Shown here one piece after another: positions 9,250 through 20,517 of a DNA stretch of 64,000 bases. How positions within the stretch are numbered: position 1 is the first letter of the stretch; the number at the start of each line of letters is the position of its first letter. The DNA lies in NCBI GenBank assembly GCA_963575745.1, contig CAUYUJ010019924.1, forward strand, positions 104,046 to 168,045, read 5' to 3'. The translations under genes and the position numbers were made by a program. The stretch comes from Prorocentrum cordatum. Taxonomy: Eukaryota; Sar; Dinophyceae; Prorocentrales; Prorocentraceae. The notes under the pieces are model-generated. The model worked only from the letters and a program-made list of their open reading frames with translations, was not told the DNA's origin and made no database searches.

Positions 9250-10340
9250 GAGGCTTCTATCCAGGGGCGTTTCAATCTCCTCCCCCATCATAGCCAGCCC
9301 TTTTGATCGAGGGGGAAGGGTGTTATGAGAGTCGTGTTCCTCTTCCTCCATCTTCTCCTCCTTCTCCTCCTAATTGCCCCTCCCCTTCCTCCTCCTCCTC
9401 CTCCTCCTCATCCTCCTCTTCCTCCTCCTCCTCCTCCTCCTCCTCGTCCTTCTCCTCCTCCTCCTCCAGCTCCTCCTCCTCCGCATCGTCGTCATCAGCA
9501 TCGCCGTCCGCAGCGACCCTATCGTATCAGCATTATCAGCAGCAGCATCATCATCATCAGCATCATCGTCACCAACATCAGCATCATCGCCACCATTATC
9601 ATCAGATGCATAACCATCAGCAGCAGCAGCATCAGCACCGTACCGATCATCACCAGCAGCAGTAATATCAGCAGATTCTGCATCACCATCATCAGCAACA
9701 GCACCAGAATCATCAGCGTCAGTTTCATAATCATCGGCAGCAGCAGCACCATCATCGTCGTCATCATCAGCATCATCCGCATCGCCATCCGCAGCATCAT
9801 CACCACCACCACCGTCAACATCGGCATCGTCATCAGCTCCATCATCATGAGCATCCGCAGCATCAGCAACAGCAGCATCCTCATCGGCATCGTCATCATC
9901 AGCATCATCGTCGCCGTCATCATACGCGTATTCATACGCATACCAAGAGTCAAAACCAGGCTCATTATCATTATCATGTTCATCCCCATCACCATCCTCA
10001 TCGTCGGAATCCGCCGCCTTCTCCTCCTCTTCCTCGTTCTCCTCATATTCCTCCTCCTCCTCATATGGCTCCTCCTCCTCCTTCCTCCTCCTTCCCCTTT
10101 CTTCGTCTCCTCATCCTCCCCATCCTCATCCTCGCCCCTTTCCTCCTCCTACTCATCCTCATCCTGATCGTCACCCCTCCTCCTCCTCCTCAACCTCCTC
10201 GTGTTCGTTCTCTTTCTGCCGCAGGGACGCTTCACCCCCCTCCCCCTTCATCCTTAGCCCCCTCGATCGAGGGGGCGAGGTTTGAATAGATTCCTTCTCC
10301 TTCTCCTCCTCCTCCTCCTCCTCCTCCTCCTCCTGCCCGC
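9250..10340. repeat. CTC- and CAT/CAG-rich low-complexity DNA
   Basis: The interval holds (CTC)n at about 9330-9490, CAT/CAG/CAC-rich trinucleotides at about 9490-9960 (His/Gln/Ser-coding in one frame, Ile/Ser in another), and (CTC)n again to about 10335. An 18-base perfect palindrome, CCCCCTCGATCGAGGGGG, lies at 10258-10275. No gene is called. Confidence 0.8.
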
Positions 10341-10482
10341 CCTCATATTCCTCCCAATCCTTTTCAGCTCCCCTCCTCCGTGTCCTCCTCCCCCTCCTCT
10401 CCATCCGCCTAGCCGTTTCGGGGCGAGCACGAGGCTCGCTCGTGCGGGCGCATATTTCGAAGCGGCGCGCCCCCGCGGGCCG

Positions 10483-11640
10483 ATGGCGAATGGCGCTGCT
10501 GGAGGCGCGCGCGGCGCCAGCCAGGGTGGCGACCCCTGGACGTGCAACGCGTGCGCAGCTGGCTACAGCAACATGGCGTGGCGCGCGGTGCGCAGGCTCT
10601 GCCAGGCGGCGCGGCCGCCGAGAGGTGCTGGCACTTTCGGCGACGCCATCGACAAGGCCAAGAAGGTCAAGGCCAAGGGGAAGGCGAAGGCCGTGGCGAA
10701 GCGGGCGCGGTTCGCCTCGGATGGGCCTGGCCCGTCCGCCGCCGCGGCCGCGCCGGCGCCGTGGGCGCAGGGCGCGGCCAAGCAGGCGGCCGTGGAGAAG
10801 CCCTGCAGCGGCGGCGGCAAGGACGAGGAGGTCCGCCTGGCCCTCCTCCGTCACTTTGGCCCCAGGGAGGGCTGGTCGGCGGCCCTGGTCCAGGACTTCG
10901 GGGCCCTGGTGCCCGAGGCCGACGCGCCGCCGCCTGCGAAGCCCTTGGCCGAGCTGTCTCTCCAGGCCCTCCTGGCCAGGGAGGCGAAGGTCAAGGGCCA
11001 GGTCGGCCGCGCCGAGGCCATGCTGGCGGCGGCCAAGGAGGAGCAGGAGACCGCCGCGGCGCGCGTGGCGGAGCAGGAGGGCGCCCTCCAGAAGCGCCGC
11101 GACCAGCTGGAGGAGGTGGCCGAGGCGGTGCGCGCCAGGAAGCGCGCCGACCTGGCGCAGCACACAGGCCCGTCGCCCATGGAGGTGGGCGAGCCCGAGG
11201 AGACGGGCGACCTGGGCAAGGCGCTGCTCAGGAGCCTCGAGGGCCTCGAGGCGGAGCGGGAGCGGGTGCTGCAGCTCGGGGAGGACGGGGACGCCCTGCT
11301 CGCGATGGCCGCGGAGGCCCGCTGCCTCGTGGAGAAGCTTGCTGCCGCCGACGCCGCGCCCGCGAGGCAGCGGCGGCCGAGCGAGCCCGCGCAGCTGCTG
11401 CTGCCGCCGAGCGGGCCGCCGCCGCGCAGGAGGCCGCCCCCGCGGCCGCTGGCGAGGTGGATGGCGCTGCTGGTCCTCCTGGAGACCGCAAGCGCGTCGG
11501 TGACCTCGGCCCGGGCCCAGAGCTCGACGGGCTCGATGCCTTGTTCGACGAGGTCGGCATGGGGGACGAGCAGCAGCGGGAGGCCTGGCGCGCAGCGCTG
11601 GCCAAGCGCCAGCGAGCGGCAGGCCCAGCCTCTGGGTGGC
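10483..11640 (+). pseudogene. LINE N-terminal region (ORF1-like, Cys motif and coiled coil)
   Basis: The ATG at 10483 begins MANGAAGGARG. DPWTCNACAAGYSN follows, resembling the W-x-C-x2-C...N start of a RanBP2-type zinc finger, although a complete second Cys pair is not seen. A basic stretch (KAKKVKAKGKAKAVAKRAR) and a long Ala/Glu/Arg-rich region compatible with a coiled coil (LLAREAKVKGQVGRAEAML ... EEQETAAARVAEQE) come next. The frame changes near 11380, and the continuation reads GDLGPGPELDGLDALFDEVG. RNA or DNA binding is a guess from composition and position. Confidence 0.6.
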
Positions 11641-13106
11641 CGCCCGCAGGCGGTGGACGTGGTGGAGCTGGCGTCGGCCAACGCCACCGCGTGGGGCTCC
11701 GCGCAATCGCTGGTCGAGTGGCTGCACGACGGCGTGGGGCGGCTGCCCGAGGTGCTCTGCCTCCAGGAGCACCGCCTCAAGGGCAAGCAGGCGGTGGCCC
11801 GCGCTGCGACTGGATGCAGGCGCGTGGTTTCAGCTGGCACGGCCAGGCCGCGATGGCGACGGGCCCTGGGCCGCTGGAGAGCTCAGGAGGCGCGGCTGTG
11901 GCCACGCTGCGGCCGTCCGCGGCAGTCGCGACGCCAGGGCCCCCAGCCCATCGGTTCCAGGTGCGCGAGGTGAACCTAGGATTCAGGGAGCCGCGCTGTA
12001 TCATCTCGTCCTACTTCGTCACGAAGATAGGCAGGGCGAAGGAGAACATCGGGCTCATGGCGGCGCTGCACGAGCACGTCGGGCAGCTGGAGTCGCCGTG
12101 GCTGGTGATGGGCGACTGGAACATGGAGCCCGAGGACGTCCGTGAGTGGGCACGCAGCGCGGGCGCTGCCCTTGTCGTCCCAGGGGAGCCGACCTGCGGC
12201 TCGAAGGTCTTCGACTTCGCTGTCGTCAGCAAGGTCCTCACGGGCTTCGTGGAGACGGTGGAGGCGCTGCTGCAGGCGCCGACGAAGGACCACGTGCCGT
12301 TGAAGGTGGTGCTCCGCGGCGTAGGGCCAGCGGCGAGGGTGCAGCGGCCGCTGTTCCCTGCCGCCTTCCCGCTGCCGCTTCCGCCGCCAGCGAGGCCAGC
12401 GCCGCGTGGGCGTGGGTTCTCGGCCTGGAGCCCAGGAGGTGAGCAGCCGCTCAAGGTCGGCTGCCAGGAGCGGTTTGAGGCGGTGGAGGCCTACCTGATC
12501 GACCTCCACGAGATCGTGCCGCCCAGCCGTTGGAAACGGCGGGCTGACGGGCTGCGCACGCAGAAGGTCAAGATGGAGGCGGCCTGGAAGCAGGACCTCA
12601 AGAGGAGTGTTGGCGCGGCGTGCAGACGCTGGATGTCGTTTGCGGCGGCGTGCGCCCGCTGGCGCGCGCTGCAGGGGGCGGCGCCAGGAGGTCGCCGCGC
12701 GGCGCCGCTGCGCAAGCAGCGCCAGGTGCTGGAGGCGTTCGAGCTCGAGTGGCCTGAGGACGGCCCGCTCGCAGGGCTGTCGGTCGCCCGCGTTGTCGGC
12801 CTGCTCAGCACCTCATCGTGCAAGCTGACGGTGCAGTTCGTCCAGGAGGAGGCGAGGCGGCGCTGGATGCAGGACAAGCAGCGGAGGGCTGCTGAGTGGC
12901 GCGCCTGGGCCCAGGCCGCTGCCACCGAGAGGGGCGGCTCGGCGGCCTACCGCTTCATCAAGCAGGTCACGGTGCTGCCCACGGTGGTGCACGAGGGCGC
13001 AGACGGCGACGATGGCCCGCGCATGCCCGTAGCAGGCGAGGCCGCGGTGGCTGCACTGCTGAAGGCGTGGCAGCCCCCTCTGGATCAAGCCGTCGCGCGC
13101 TGGTGA
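11640..13106 (+). pseudogene. LINE AP-endonuclease-like domain and linker to RT
   Basis: After a frame change the sequence reads VDVVELASANATAW and EVLCLQEHRLKGKQ, which matches the catalytic-Glu region (QE) of exonuclease-endonuclease-phosphatase enzymes. A further frame change near 11800 leads to RCDWMQARGFSWHGQAA, then LVMGDWNMEPEDV (the GDWN motif), SKVFDFAVVSK and KDHVPLKVVL (the terminal Asp-His). This endonuclease would nick target DNA to prime reverse transcription. A basic linker (RWKRRADGLRTQKVKMEAA) runs to the stop at 13104-13106. Confidence 0.75.
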
Positions 13107-13107
13107 G

Positions 13108-14720
13108 GTGGCGCCCGAGGACTGGGACATCCAGGAGTCGGTGCTGCCGCCGCTGGAGCTCGAGGATCTGGAGCGGGCCCTGGGCACCTACCGCGAGGGG
13201 TGCGGCCTCGGCTGGGATAGGCTCCACCCGAAGCAGTTGCTGCGCCTCCCGCGGTCCTACAGGAAGCGCTTCCTGGAGCTCCTCCAGGCCTATGAGCGGA
13301 GGCCCACGCGGGAGGCGCTGTGGCAGCTGGTTGTGGTGTTCATCCCCAAGGCGACTGGAGGCCAGCGGCCGATCGGCCTCACGGCCATCTGGCTGAGGGC
13401 GTGGAGCAGGATGCGACAGCCGCTGGTGGCCCGCTGGGAGGCCTCGCTGCAGAACCCCGCCTTCTGGGGCAAGTCGGAGTGCCCGTGCGAGCGCGCAGGA
13501 GTGGTGCACAACCTCCTGGCGGCCTTCGCTCGCAGCAGGGGCCTCTCGGCGGCAACGGGAGTCACCGACCTGGCGAAGTTCTACGGGCATGTCAGTCACG
13601 AGGAGCTGCGCGTGCAGGCGGTCGCCACGGGCTTCCCGCTCGCGCTGCTGCGGTGCTACTGCGTGTCGTACTGTACGCAGCGGTGCGTGTCGTGGTGCGG
13701 CTCAGTCTCCAAGCCGTTCGAGGCGAACGGCACCATTGTGGCGGGATGCAGTGGGGCGGTCGGACTGGCCAAGCTGCTGGTGCATACCCTCTTCGTGAAG
13801 ATCATGCGTGAGAACCCGGTGGTTCGCCTGCAGAACGTCGTGGACGACGTGCTGCTGCAGGCGGTCGGCGGCGAGGCTCAGGTGGTGCAGCAGCTACCCA
13901 GGGCCATGGCTGCCCTCATCGAGGGCCTGGTCGCCAAGGGGCTGGTCATCTCGGAGGCGAAGACGGGCTACCGGGTGAACAGCGAGGACCTGGGCGACGC
14001 GCTGGACGGCTGCTGGGCGCACGGGCCGCTGGCCCGCTGGGCAGGTGCCCGCTGCCTGGGAGGTGACGCCACCGACGGGCGCTGGAGGCGCGCGGGCGAG
14101 CAGGACGCGCGGCTTGGCCGCGCGGCGGCGGTCAGTGCGCGGGCGCGCGGTGCTGGTGCGCGGGTGGGCCACATCCAGAGGGGGAGCCCCACTGCCACCG
14201 CTGTCTGGGGCTCCGCCGTGACGGGCCTCGCCTGCGGGAAGCTGCGCGGCCTGCGGGTCGCCGCCATGCGCGCGGAGGGCAAGCTGCCCATGGGCTCCAG
14301 CGTTGGCCTGCGGCTGCGGGCGCAGCAAGGCGCCGCCTACCGAGACCCCTTCGTGGTGCACGCGGTGGAGGTGGCACGCTCCTGGGGCATGACGCTGGAG
14401 ACGGGCCTGCCCAGTGCCGCGGTGGTGCAGGAGTGCTGGCGCGGGGCGCAAGGCCTGCTGGTGCTGCGCCGCCCCTGGGGGCAGCGCCGTGACCCTGCAC
14501 AGGCGTGTGCACTGGCGCTGAGGCGGGTCGGCTGCGAGATGGTGGCCTTCAATGCCGTCATCGATTGGCGGGCGCGGGTCTTCTCGCTGGAGTACTTCTC
14601 GCCAGGCATGCTGGTGCAGGTGGTGCGCACGTCGGCGCTGCTGGCCTCGGGTGCGCTCGCGCTGCAGCGGTTGCGCGGGCCTGGCGCCTGGGCATGGCCG
14701 CCGCCAGGGGCCCGCGCGGC
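13108..14720 (+). pseudogene. LINE reverse transcriptase domain
   Basis: The RT core is continuous in this frame: LGWDRLHPKQLLRLP, VVFIPKATGGQRPIGL (LINE motif 1-2), VTDLAKFYGHVSHEEL (motif A Asp), IVAGCSGAVGLAKLL (motif B region) and QNVVDDVLLQAV (motif C, VVDD with both Asp). The frame joins the upstream endonuclease part only after a shift near 13080 and leaves it near 14720. Unlike the DIRS-type RTs in this window, the double Asp is intact here. Confidence 0.85.
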
Positions 14721-16514
14721 CGCCGCCGCTCTGGCAGGCCTGTCACAGGCGTGCGCTCGTGGCGGTCCTCGGCGGCTCCCACTGGCCGCAGGAGCGGCTC
14801 TGGAAGGAGGGCAAGGCGCTCGACGGCCGCTGCCGCCTGTGTGGAGGCAGAGGCACGCTGTGGCACAGGGCCTTCGAGTGCGACGCCTGGCAGCTGCGGA
14901 GGGACGCGCGCTCGCCCGGGCTGCTGGAAGGGGGCAAGGCTGGTGGCGCAGCGCGGGGATGCCGCGGCGGAGCTCTTCGCGCGTGCGCTCTGCCCCGACC
15001 CTGCCCTTGCCTTCCCCGCGGCGGCAGACGCTGCGCTCGCGGCCCCGCGCTGGTGGGGCGCGCCGCCTGGCTCGAAGTTCGCGGGCAGGGTCTTCGTGGA
15101 TGGCAGCGCCAGGTTCCCCGCGCTGCGAGGGGCACGCCGCGCTGGCTGGGCCGTGGTGCAGATCGGCCTCGGCGGGGGAGTCGTCGGCGGGATGCACGGC
15201 ATCGCCCCGTGGAGGTACGGGCCCGAGCAGGAGGCCAGGGACGGCGAGGACTACGCGTTCCACATGCTGGCCCAGTACTGGCAGGCGTCGGGCGACGGCG
15301 CGGGCCTCGAGGTCTTCTGCGACTGTGCTGGCACGGTCGGCCTGGCGCTCTTGCGGGGCAAGGCCCTCGCGCCGCTGCAGGCGCGCCGCCACCTGTGGCA
15401 GGAGTGGTGGGCGGGGCCTGGCCTGACGGCCACAGTGCGCAAGGTCAAGGCGCACAAGGCGCTCGCCGCGGCGTCCAGCTGGGAGGAGGAGCTCATGATC
15501 AAGGGCAACAGGGCAGCCGACCTGTGGGCCAAGAGGGGCGCCGCCCTGTGGCCGATCGACGAGGAGCTGGTCTGGTTCCTCCAGGCGTGCGCCTGGCGCG
15601 CGGAGGAGCTCGGGCGCTGGATCGGCGAGCTGGCCGCCGCCATGGTGGGCCACGAGAAGCTGGACCCCGACGGGGTGGTAGGCACGGCCGACCTCGTCTA
15701 CGACATCCCGCAGGAGGCGCTGGACGCGGCGGAGCAGGCCGACGTGGAGGTGGCGGCGGCGGCGCTCGAGGCCGAGCTCGTGCAAGGCCAGGCTCCTGCT
15801 GCTGGTGCTGCGGCTGCTGCTGGCGCGGAGCTCGGCCAGCCACCCGACGCCGCCGCCGAGGCCGCCGCCGTCGAGCTCGAGGACGCTGCGGCAGCCGCCC
15901 CCGAGCTGCAGGCAGTTGTGGCAGGAGCAGGCGTGGCGCGGCAGGTGCGAGGGCACTGCATCGTCGTCTCTCGCCTGGAGAATGGCGACGGGGCCATGGC
16001 CTGGTGCCTGAAGTGTGGCTGCCGCTTCTGGAAGAGGCCCCCTCCTGCAGGGACTGGCCTGCTGGGCAGCTGCAAGGGGCGACGTGCCCCTGGCGAGCGG
16101 GCGGCAGAGGCGAGGCGGCTCCTGATGCGTCTCCAGGAGCCGAAGAGCAAGGCGCGGCTCTTCGCCCCGCAGGCGCCCACGGCCGAGGAGCAGGCGCGGC
16201 TCGCGGCGGTGCTCCGAGAAGGCGCTGGCGAGGCAGGCGGCGCTGGGGCCCCCGTTGGGGCTGGGCGGCCGCCGCGCTGGGGGCTGCGGCCAGCCGTGGC
16301 GGATGCCTGGCAGGCGGCCGCGCCCCACGGCTTCGCCTCGCCCGCCGCCGCGGCGCGCTGGGCGCAGGCGCGCGTGGAGGCGGGCTGGGGGTCGCCCTTC
16401 GGCGACGGTGGCGCGGCGCGACCGCGCTTCGACGGAATTTGGTTTGGCCCGCGGGCAGGGCGCCAGGGGGCCGAACGGAACAATTGCCCAACATGGCCTC
16501 TCCATCCTCCTTAG
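14720..16514 (+). pseudogene. LINE zinc knuckle, RNase H and C-terminal Cys domain
   Basis: In the frame used from about 14720, the sequence CRLCGGRGTLWHRAFEC gives C-x2-C-x7-H-x4-C, a typical knuckle after LINE RTs. From about 14940 another frame carries RNase H: VFVDGSARFPALRGARRAG (first Asp), EVFCDCAGTVGLALL (Asp), KVKAHKALAAASSWEEEL and GNRAADLWAKRG (last Asp). The C-terminal part is Ala-rich and ends with MAWCLKCGCRFW...LLGSCKG, a C-x2-C...C arrangement. The stop is at 16512-16514. Confidence 0.75.
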
Positions 16515-16815
16515 CGCCCCCCTCCTCCTCCCTCGTCCTCCTCCTCCTCCTCCTCCTCCTCCTCTTCCTCCTCCTTCTCCTCCTCCTTCCTCTTTGCTCC
16601 TCCTCTTCCCTCGCCTCCTCCTTCTCGCCTTCCTCCTCTTACTCTTCAGCTCCCCCAAACATCGTATTGGTCCTCATGTTCCCCCCCCCCTCCTCCTTTT
16701 CTTACTCCTCCTTCTCCTCCTGTTCCGCAGCTCCTCCCCAGCTCCCCCTCAACACCCCTTCTCCTCCTCCTCCTCCTCCTCCTCCTCCTCCTCCTCCTCT
16801 ACCTCCTTCCTCCTC
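16515..16815. repeat. CTC/CCT microsatellite after the LINE
   Basis: Nearly pure (CTC)n and CCT-rich DNA, including an uninterrupted (CTC)n block at about 16762-16800. It may be the microsatellite tail of the LINE or pre-existing DNA into which it inserted. Confidence 0.8.
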
Positions 16816-17935
16816 CTCTGCAATCGCCTCCGTCATCGAGGATCGAGGTTTTTGGACGTTCTTGGCCCAGCTTGGCCCAATCAAGCCTTTGGTGCGGACC
16901 TCTGGGGGCATCGTCATCCCCCTCTCTTATCATGTCCCTTTTCTTCTCCTCCAATGCCCATATCAGTCTCCTTTCGCCCGTGGCGACCGACCAGTTCCTC
17001 AGATTCGGCCTCCCAAGGCCTGCCCAGAACGGCCCGGGATGCAAAACAATTATCCTTGGGGTGGATCGGATTTTTGGGGGAACATGTTACCAACAGATCG
17101 CATCTTTGGATGTATTGGGAGAGAGGTCACGGTTCAACGGATGTTCTTATATGTGTCCGGTGGATGTCGGAGGGTTGCGAGTGTGGAAAGGGATGAGGAC
17201 ATCGTAGAGATGTAGAGGTAGTGTTAGGAAGGAGGACGCAGGAGGAGAGGATGAGGAACGAGGGGGAAGGAGGAGGAGGCAGGAGGATGGATGATGAGGA
17301 AGGGTCAGGCAGGAGAAGGAAGGAGGAGGCACGAGGATGGAGGAGGAGGAGGAACTAGGAGGGGAGAAAGGTTTCGTGCGTTCCCGCATACGCCTGCTAA
17401 CTCACGTCACCCGCGTTATTGACGCAAACATACTGCGTGTTGTTCGTGCGGTCGCGCCTCATGGCTTTTTCCGTCCCATCACCTTGTCAATGAGAGTCAT
17501 CACGGAGCGGCGGGCCGTTGCCATTGGCAGAAGCTTCAGACGCCCCTCCCCCGTCGCTCGGTACTTTTGCTGGACCTCTCAGGGTTCCCTGCGGCCGTTG
17601 TTGCCGCTTTGTTGATGTTGTTGCAGTTCGCCCGCGTTGCCATCTTTCTCTCGAGCCGTGCCGCCGTCACGTGCCCCATACAGTGTGCTCTGTTTTGCTG
17701 TTGCCCTTGCTCGACCCCACCCTCCGTTCGTAGATGGCCTTTTGCTCGCTCCTGTTCCTCCTCCTCGTCCGACTTCGCCTCACAGTACGAGCGAATGCCA
17801 GAGGCAAATAGGCCTCGGCAGCAATTTGTTTTGATTCATCCACGCAGCTTGCCACCGCCTGCTCGCAAACGCGAGCAGTTGGCGTTGTTCCCAGACGCGC
17901 GCACGCGCCCCTCTGACTTTCTCGCCCTGCTGCTT
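16816..17935. other. no recognised gene; purine-rich patch at 17220-17345
   Basis: This is unique-looking sequence. A GGA-rich purine patch at about 17220-17345 is the only simple structure. Open frames are short and without recognisable motifs. Confidence 0.5.
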
Positions 17936-18115
17936 TTCCTTCTCTCTCTCGCTCTCTTTCTCTCTCCCTCTCTCTCTCTCTCTCTCTTTCTTTGTGTTGT
18001 TTTCTCGCTCGTGTTCTTTCCTTTCCCTCTCCGTATCGCACTGTCTCTCTCTCTCGATGTGTTGTCTCTCTCTTTCTCTCTCTATTTCTCTTCTCTCTCT
18101 CTCTCTCTCTTTTTT

Positions 18116-18147
<32 letters not shown>

Positions 18148-18152
18148 GCTCC
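17936..18152. repeat. CT dinucleotide microsatellite
   Basis: Interrupted (CT)n covers about 215 bases. Frames through it encode Leu-Ser repeats on plus and Arg-Glu repeats on minus, which is a by-product of the dinucleotide repeat. Confidence 0.9.
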
Positions 18153-19020
18153 ATAGATTTATATGAACGTGTACATCTACACACACTGCTCCCCACCCTC
18201 GTTGCGACATCCTCCCCCCTCCCTTCCATTTCCTCTGGCTTCTCGTCCTCCACCTCGGCCTCCTTCCGCCCCAGCTATGTTCCTCCTCGCTCCGTCATGA
18301 CTGCGTCCCGCTGCACGTGCCCCGTTCCATGCCTGCCCCGCGCCGCGTGTTACCAAGGACTGCGTGTCATTCCCTGGATGGACGCGCATCCGCCCTGCCA
18401 AGGTCGGTCTGCGTCCGCGCCAGCGACAGGCCGTGCGAAACAGTGCCCGTTCGGCAGGGGAGGGATGACTGATGTTGAAGAAGGGAAAGGGAGGGATCAT
18501 GCAGGATGGAACGACTTCCCAAAATGGTAAAGGAGGTTTCCTGGGAGGAAGAAGATCAGCAGGAGGAGCAGGAGGAGCAGGGGGGATGAGCTGGACAAGC
18601 AAGGGTTTTGAATGCATAGTGAATCAACTCAATATCGCAAAGTATCCCGAATGCTCCTTTGGTGTCCCGGTGATGGCTTGGTGGCCATCAGAGCAGCAAA
18701 TTGACATTGGGTGGAAATTGTTCAAATGAAACCTACCTGACTGCGAAGATAAGCGTTGAATCACTCCTAGATGCCAAGTGGGTCCAACGGGGCCCTGGCG
18801 AATCAAATAAGTTGGCCAATCCGATTTAAATCTATAGAGACGGCCCGTCTGCGGATCATATGTGAACGGCAAAGTGTCGTGATGACTCGGTCGTGCTATG
18901 TCGTGGTGACCATTGCACGCGAGACTTTGCGAGTGCAGTTTCATTCAGAATTGAGACACAATTGCGTATTTCGTTGCTCGAATTACTAATATATTTAGGA
19001 AGTGTGACGCATGCGAGCCA
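18153..19020. other. no recognised feature
   Basis: This is mixed-composition DNA with short frames on both strands. A short AGGAGCAGGAGG-type patch lies at about 18556-18585. I see no gene or structured repeat. Confidence 0.5.
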
Positions 19021-19029
19021 ACGTGGACC

Positions 19030-19197
19030 TCAGACAATGTGCTTCTAGTAATATATGTTGCCCCATCTGTGTATTGCAATCTACGTGGTGCAATATGCAG
19101 GGTGCAATATATGTTGTGTCATCTTATTGTGCAACATGTGTTGTGATATGTATGTTGTGCCATCTGTTGTGTCCAATCGTTGTGCAACTTATACTGT

Positions 19198-19246
<49 letters not shown>
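19030..19246. repeat. TATGTTGTGCAAT-type short repeats and a CT/TA microsatellite
   Basis: Variants of TATGTTGTGCAATC recur roughly every 20 bases from about 19070 to 19200. They are followed by (CT)n then (TA)n at about 19202-19245. The same kind of repeat reappears at 22090-22380. Confidence 0.65.
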
Positions 19247-19247
<1 letters not shown>

Positions 19248-19399
19248 AATGTGTGTGGTGCAGTCGATCTCGTTGTACTGCCATTGCGCTGTGTTCTGTC
19301 CGTCGCTCGCAGTGGTGGCTTCGGAACGAAAGTGCCAGTGTTGTGTCCACTTCCGGGTATGTGAAGAACCGCCGGTCCAAGAAGATCTCTCAGGGTACG

Positions 19400-20470
19400 T
19401 TTTCCTTGCCGAGAGGGTCATCTTGGGCTGGTTTTTGGACAAGTCGTTGCGGAGCTCCCTTTGCCAGCGCACAGTCTTGGCAAGGGCTGCGTCCGTCGGC
19501 TGTTCTGGCACTCGGCGGTGGAGCAGGTCGTAGCTGGTTCTCACGTCCGCAGCCGTGCGCGGGCCGCAGTCGCTGGGCGCCGCCGCCGAGCTGGGCGCTT
19601 GCCTGTGGCCGGCAATGCCTTGCCAGGGAACTGCCCGCTGCCATGACCTGCGCGGTGGCAGCCTTCCGCGCTCGTGCAAAGGGCCCGCGGTGGCGTCCTC
19701 TTCCATGGCCCGAGTGTTCACCACCCACCAAACCACCCCAACCCAACGCGAAGGCTCAGATTTACCCTCGATTTCCAGTGGGGGGGGTCGGGAAACATCG
19801 AAAAAACACATGTGGAACCCTTACCCCCCCCAACCCGAAATTCGGGTCTTCGGGTTGGGTTGGGGTGGTCTGGAAGGTAGTCAAGTGTGTGGTGGGCCCG
19901 TGCTCCCCGCAGAGTGTTCTGCCCTTGGCCTGCCTGCCGACTGTGCCGTCGGCCACTGCCGCGTCCCATGCCGCGGAGGCACGGTGCAACTCCGGAGCGC
20001 CACGCTCGCCTGCGGCGCGCGCCACGCGCGCGAGAGCAGCGCGCAGCGATGCGCTTGACTTCGGGAAAGGCGCCGGGAATGCCGCCATGGAGCGTTGTTC
20101 ATCACCATGCTCCAGGAACAGCTTCTGCTCCGCAGCATCCGTGGCCGCGGAGAGCAGCCGATTCCGTGGGCGAGGCGGCTGCTCTGTGGCAGGCGCGCTT
20201 GCGCCAGTGGCCGGGGCGGCAGCGGTCACTTTGGCGGCCAGCCGCTCGCGCGCGTGCGCCCGAGCTGCTGCTGCAGCAGCTTCCGTTGCCTTGGTGCACG
20301 GCGGGCTGCGGCCCTCGCAGAGCATTCGACGTTGGCCCCGCGCGCCGAGCGCGTCGGCAGAGTCCCACGCCTCGCAGGCAACGCCGCGCGGCGAGAGCGC
20401 TGCCTTCTGCTCGAGCTCGTGCCGCGTTCGCGGGCGCAGTGCGAAGCGGCCCAGGCAACTCCTGGAAGAG
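19400..20470 (-). other. exon-like coding stretches on minus, unknown protein
   Basis: On the minus strand, about 20470 to 19900 reads as a continuous Ala/Glu/Arg-rich sequence (for example SCLGRFALRPRTRHELEQK, AWDSADALGARGQRRM, DAAEQKLFLEHGDEQRSM). After an inverted-repeat element at 19728-19873, about 19715 to 19400 reads RTAADVRTSYDLLHRRV and LAKTVRWQRELRNDLSK. The composition looks like protein-coding host sequence rather than repeat. No domain is recognised, frames do not join simply, and splice sites were not fixed. It may belong with 20760-21588 as one gene. Confidence 0.35.
19728..19873. mobile_element. short terminal-inverted-repeat element (MITE or introner-like)
   Basis: The left end 19728-19753 and right end 19848-19873 are 26-base inverted complements with two mismatches (outer part CCAAACCACCCCAACCC on the left). 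The interior is 94 bases with a small palindrome, CCGAAATTCGGG. GGCCCG occurs at 19707-19712 and 19895-19900, outside the ends, and may be a target-site duplication of a slightly larger unit. It separates two exon-like stretches on the minus strand. Introner elements with inverted repeats are known in some protists including dinoflagellate relatives. Whether this one is spliced is unknown. Confidence 0.55.
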
Positions 20471-20517
20471 CGCCTGGAAAGACGCGGCGTCTTCTTTCGG
20501 GGCTCAAGAGACGGGGG

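Larger units (their letters stand above)
10400..16514 (+). mobile_element. LINE (non-LTR) retrotransposon, decayed
   Basis: One plus-strand element carries, in order, an N-terminal protein with a Cys motif and coiled coil, an AP-endonuclease-like domain, a LINE reverse transcriptase, a CCHC-like zinc knuckle, RNase H and a C-terminal Cys motif. The parts lie in different frames, with switches near 11380, 11640, 11800, 13080, 14720 and 14940, so the copy is not functional. Both flanks are CTC-rich. The 5' boundary is only approximate, and no target-site duplication could be fixed. LINEs with C-terminal RNase H are known from several eukaryotic clades. The clade was not determined. Confidence 0.85.

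Noticed and set aside
10171-11772. Minus-strand frame of 533 codons
   Set aside because: It overlaps the LINE coding strand, where recognisable motifs lie on plus. A GC-rich shadow frame.
17936-18152. Leu-Ser or Arg-Glu repeat proteins
   Set aside because: By-product of a CT dinucleotide repeat. The same applies at 42330-42520 and 51140-51312.
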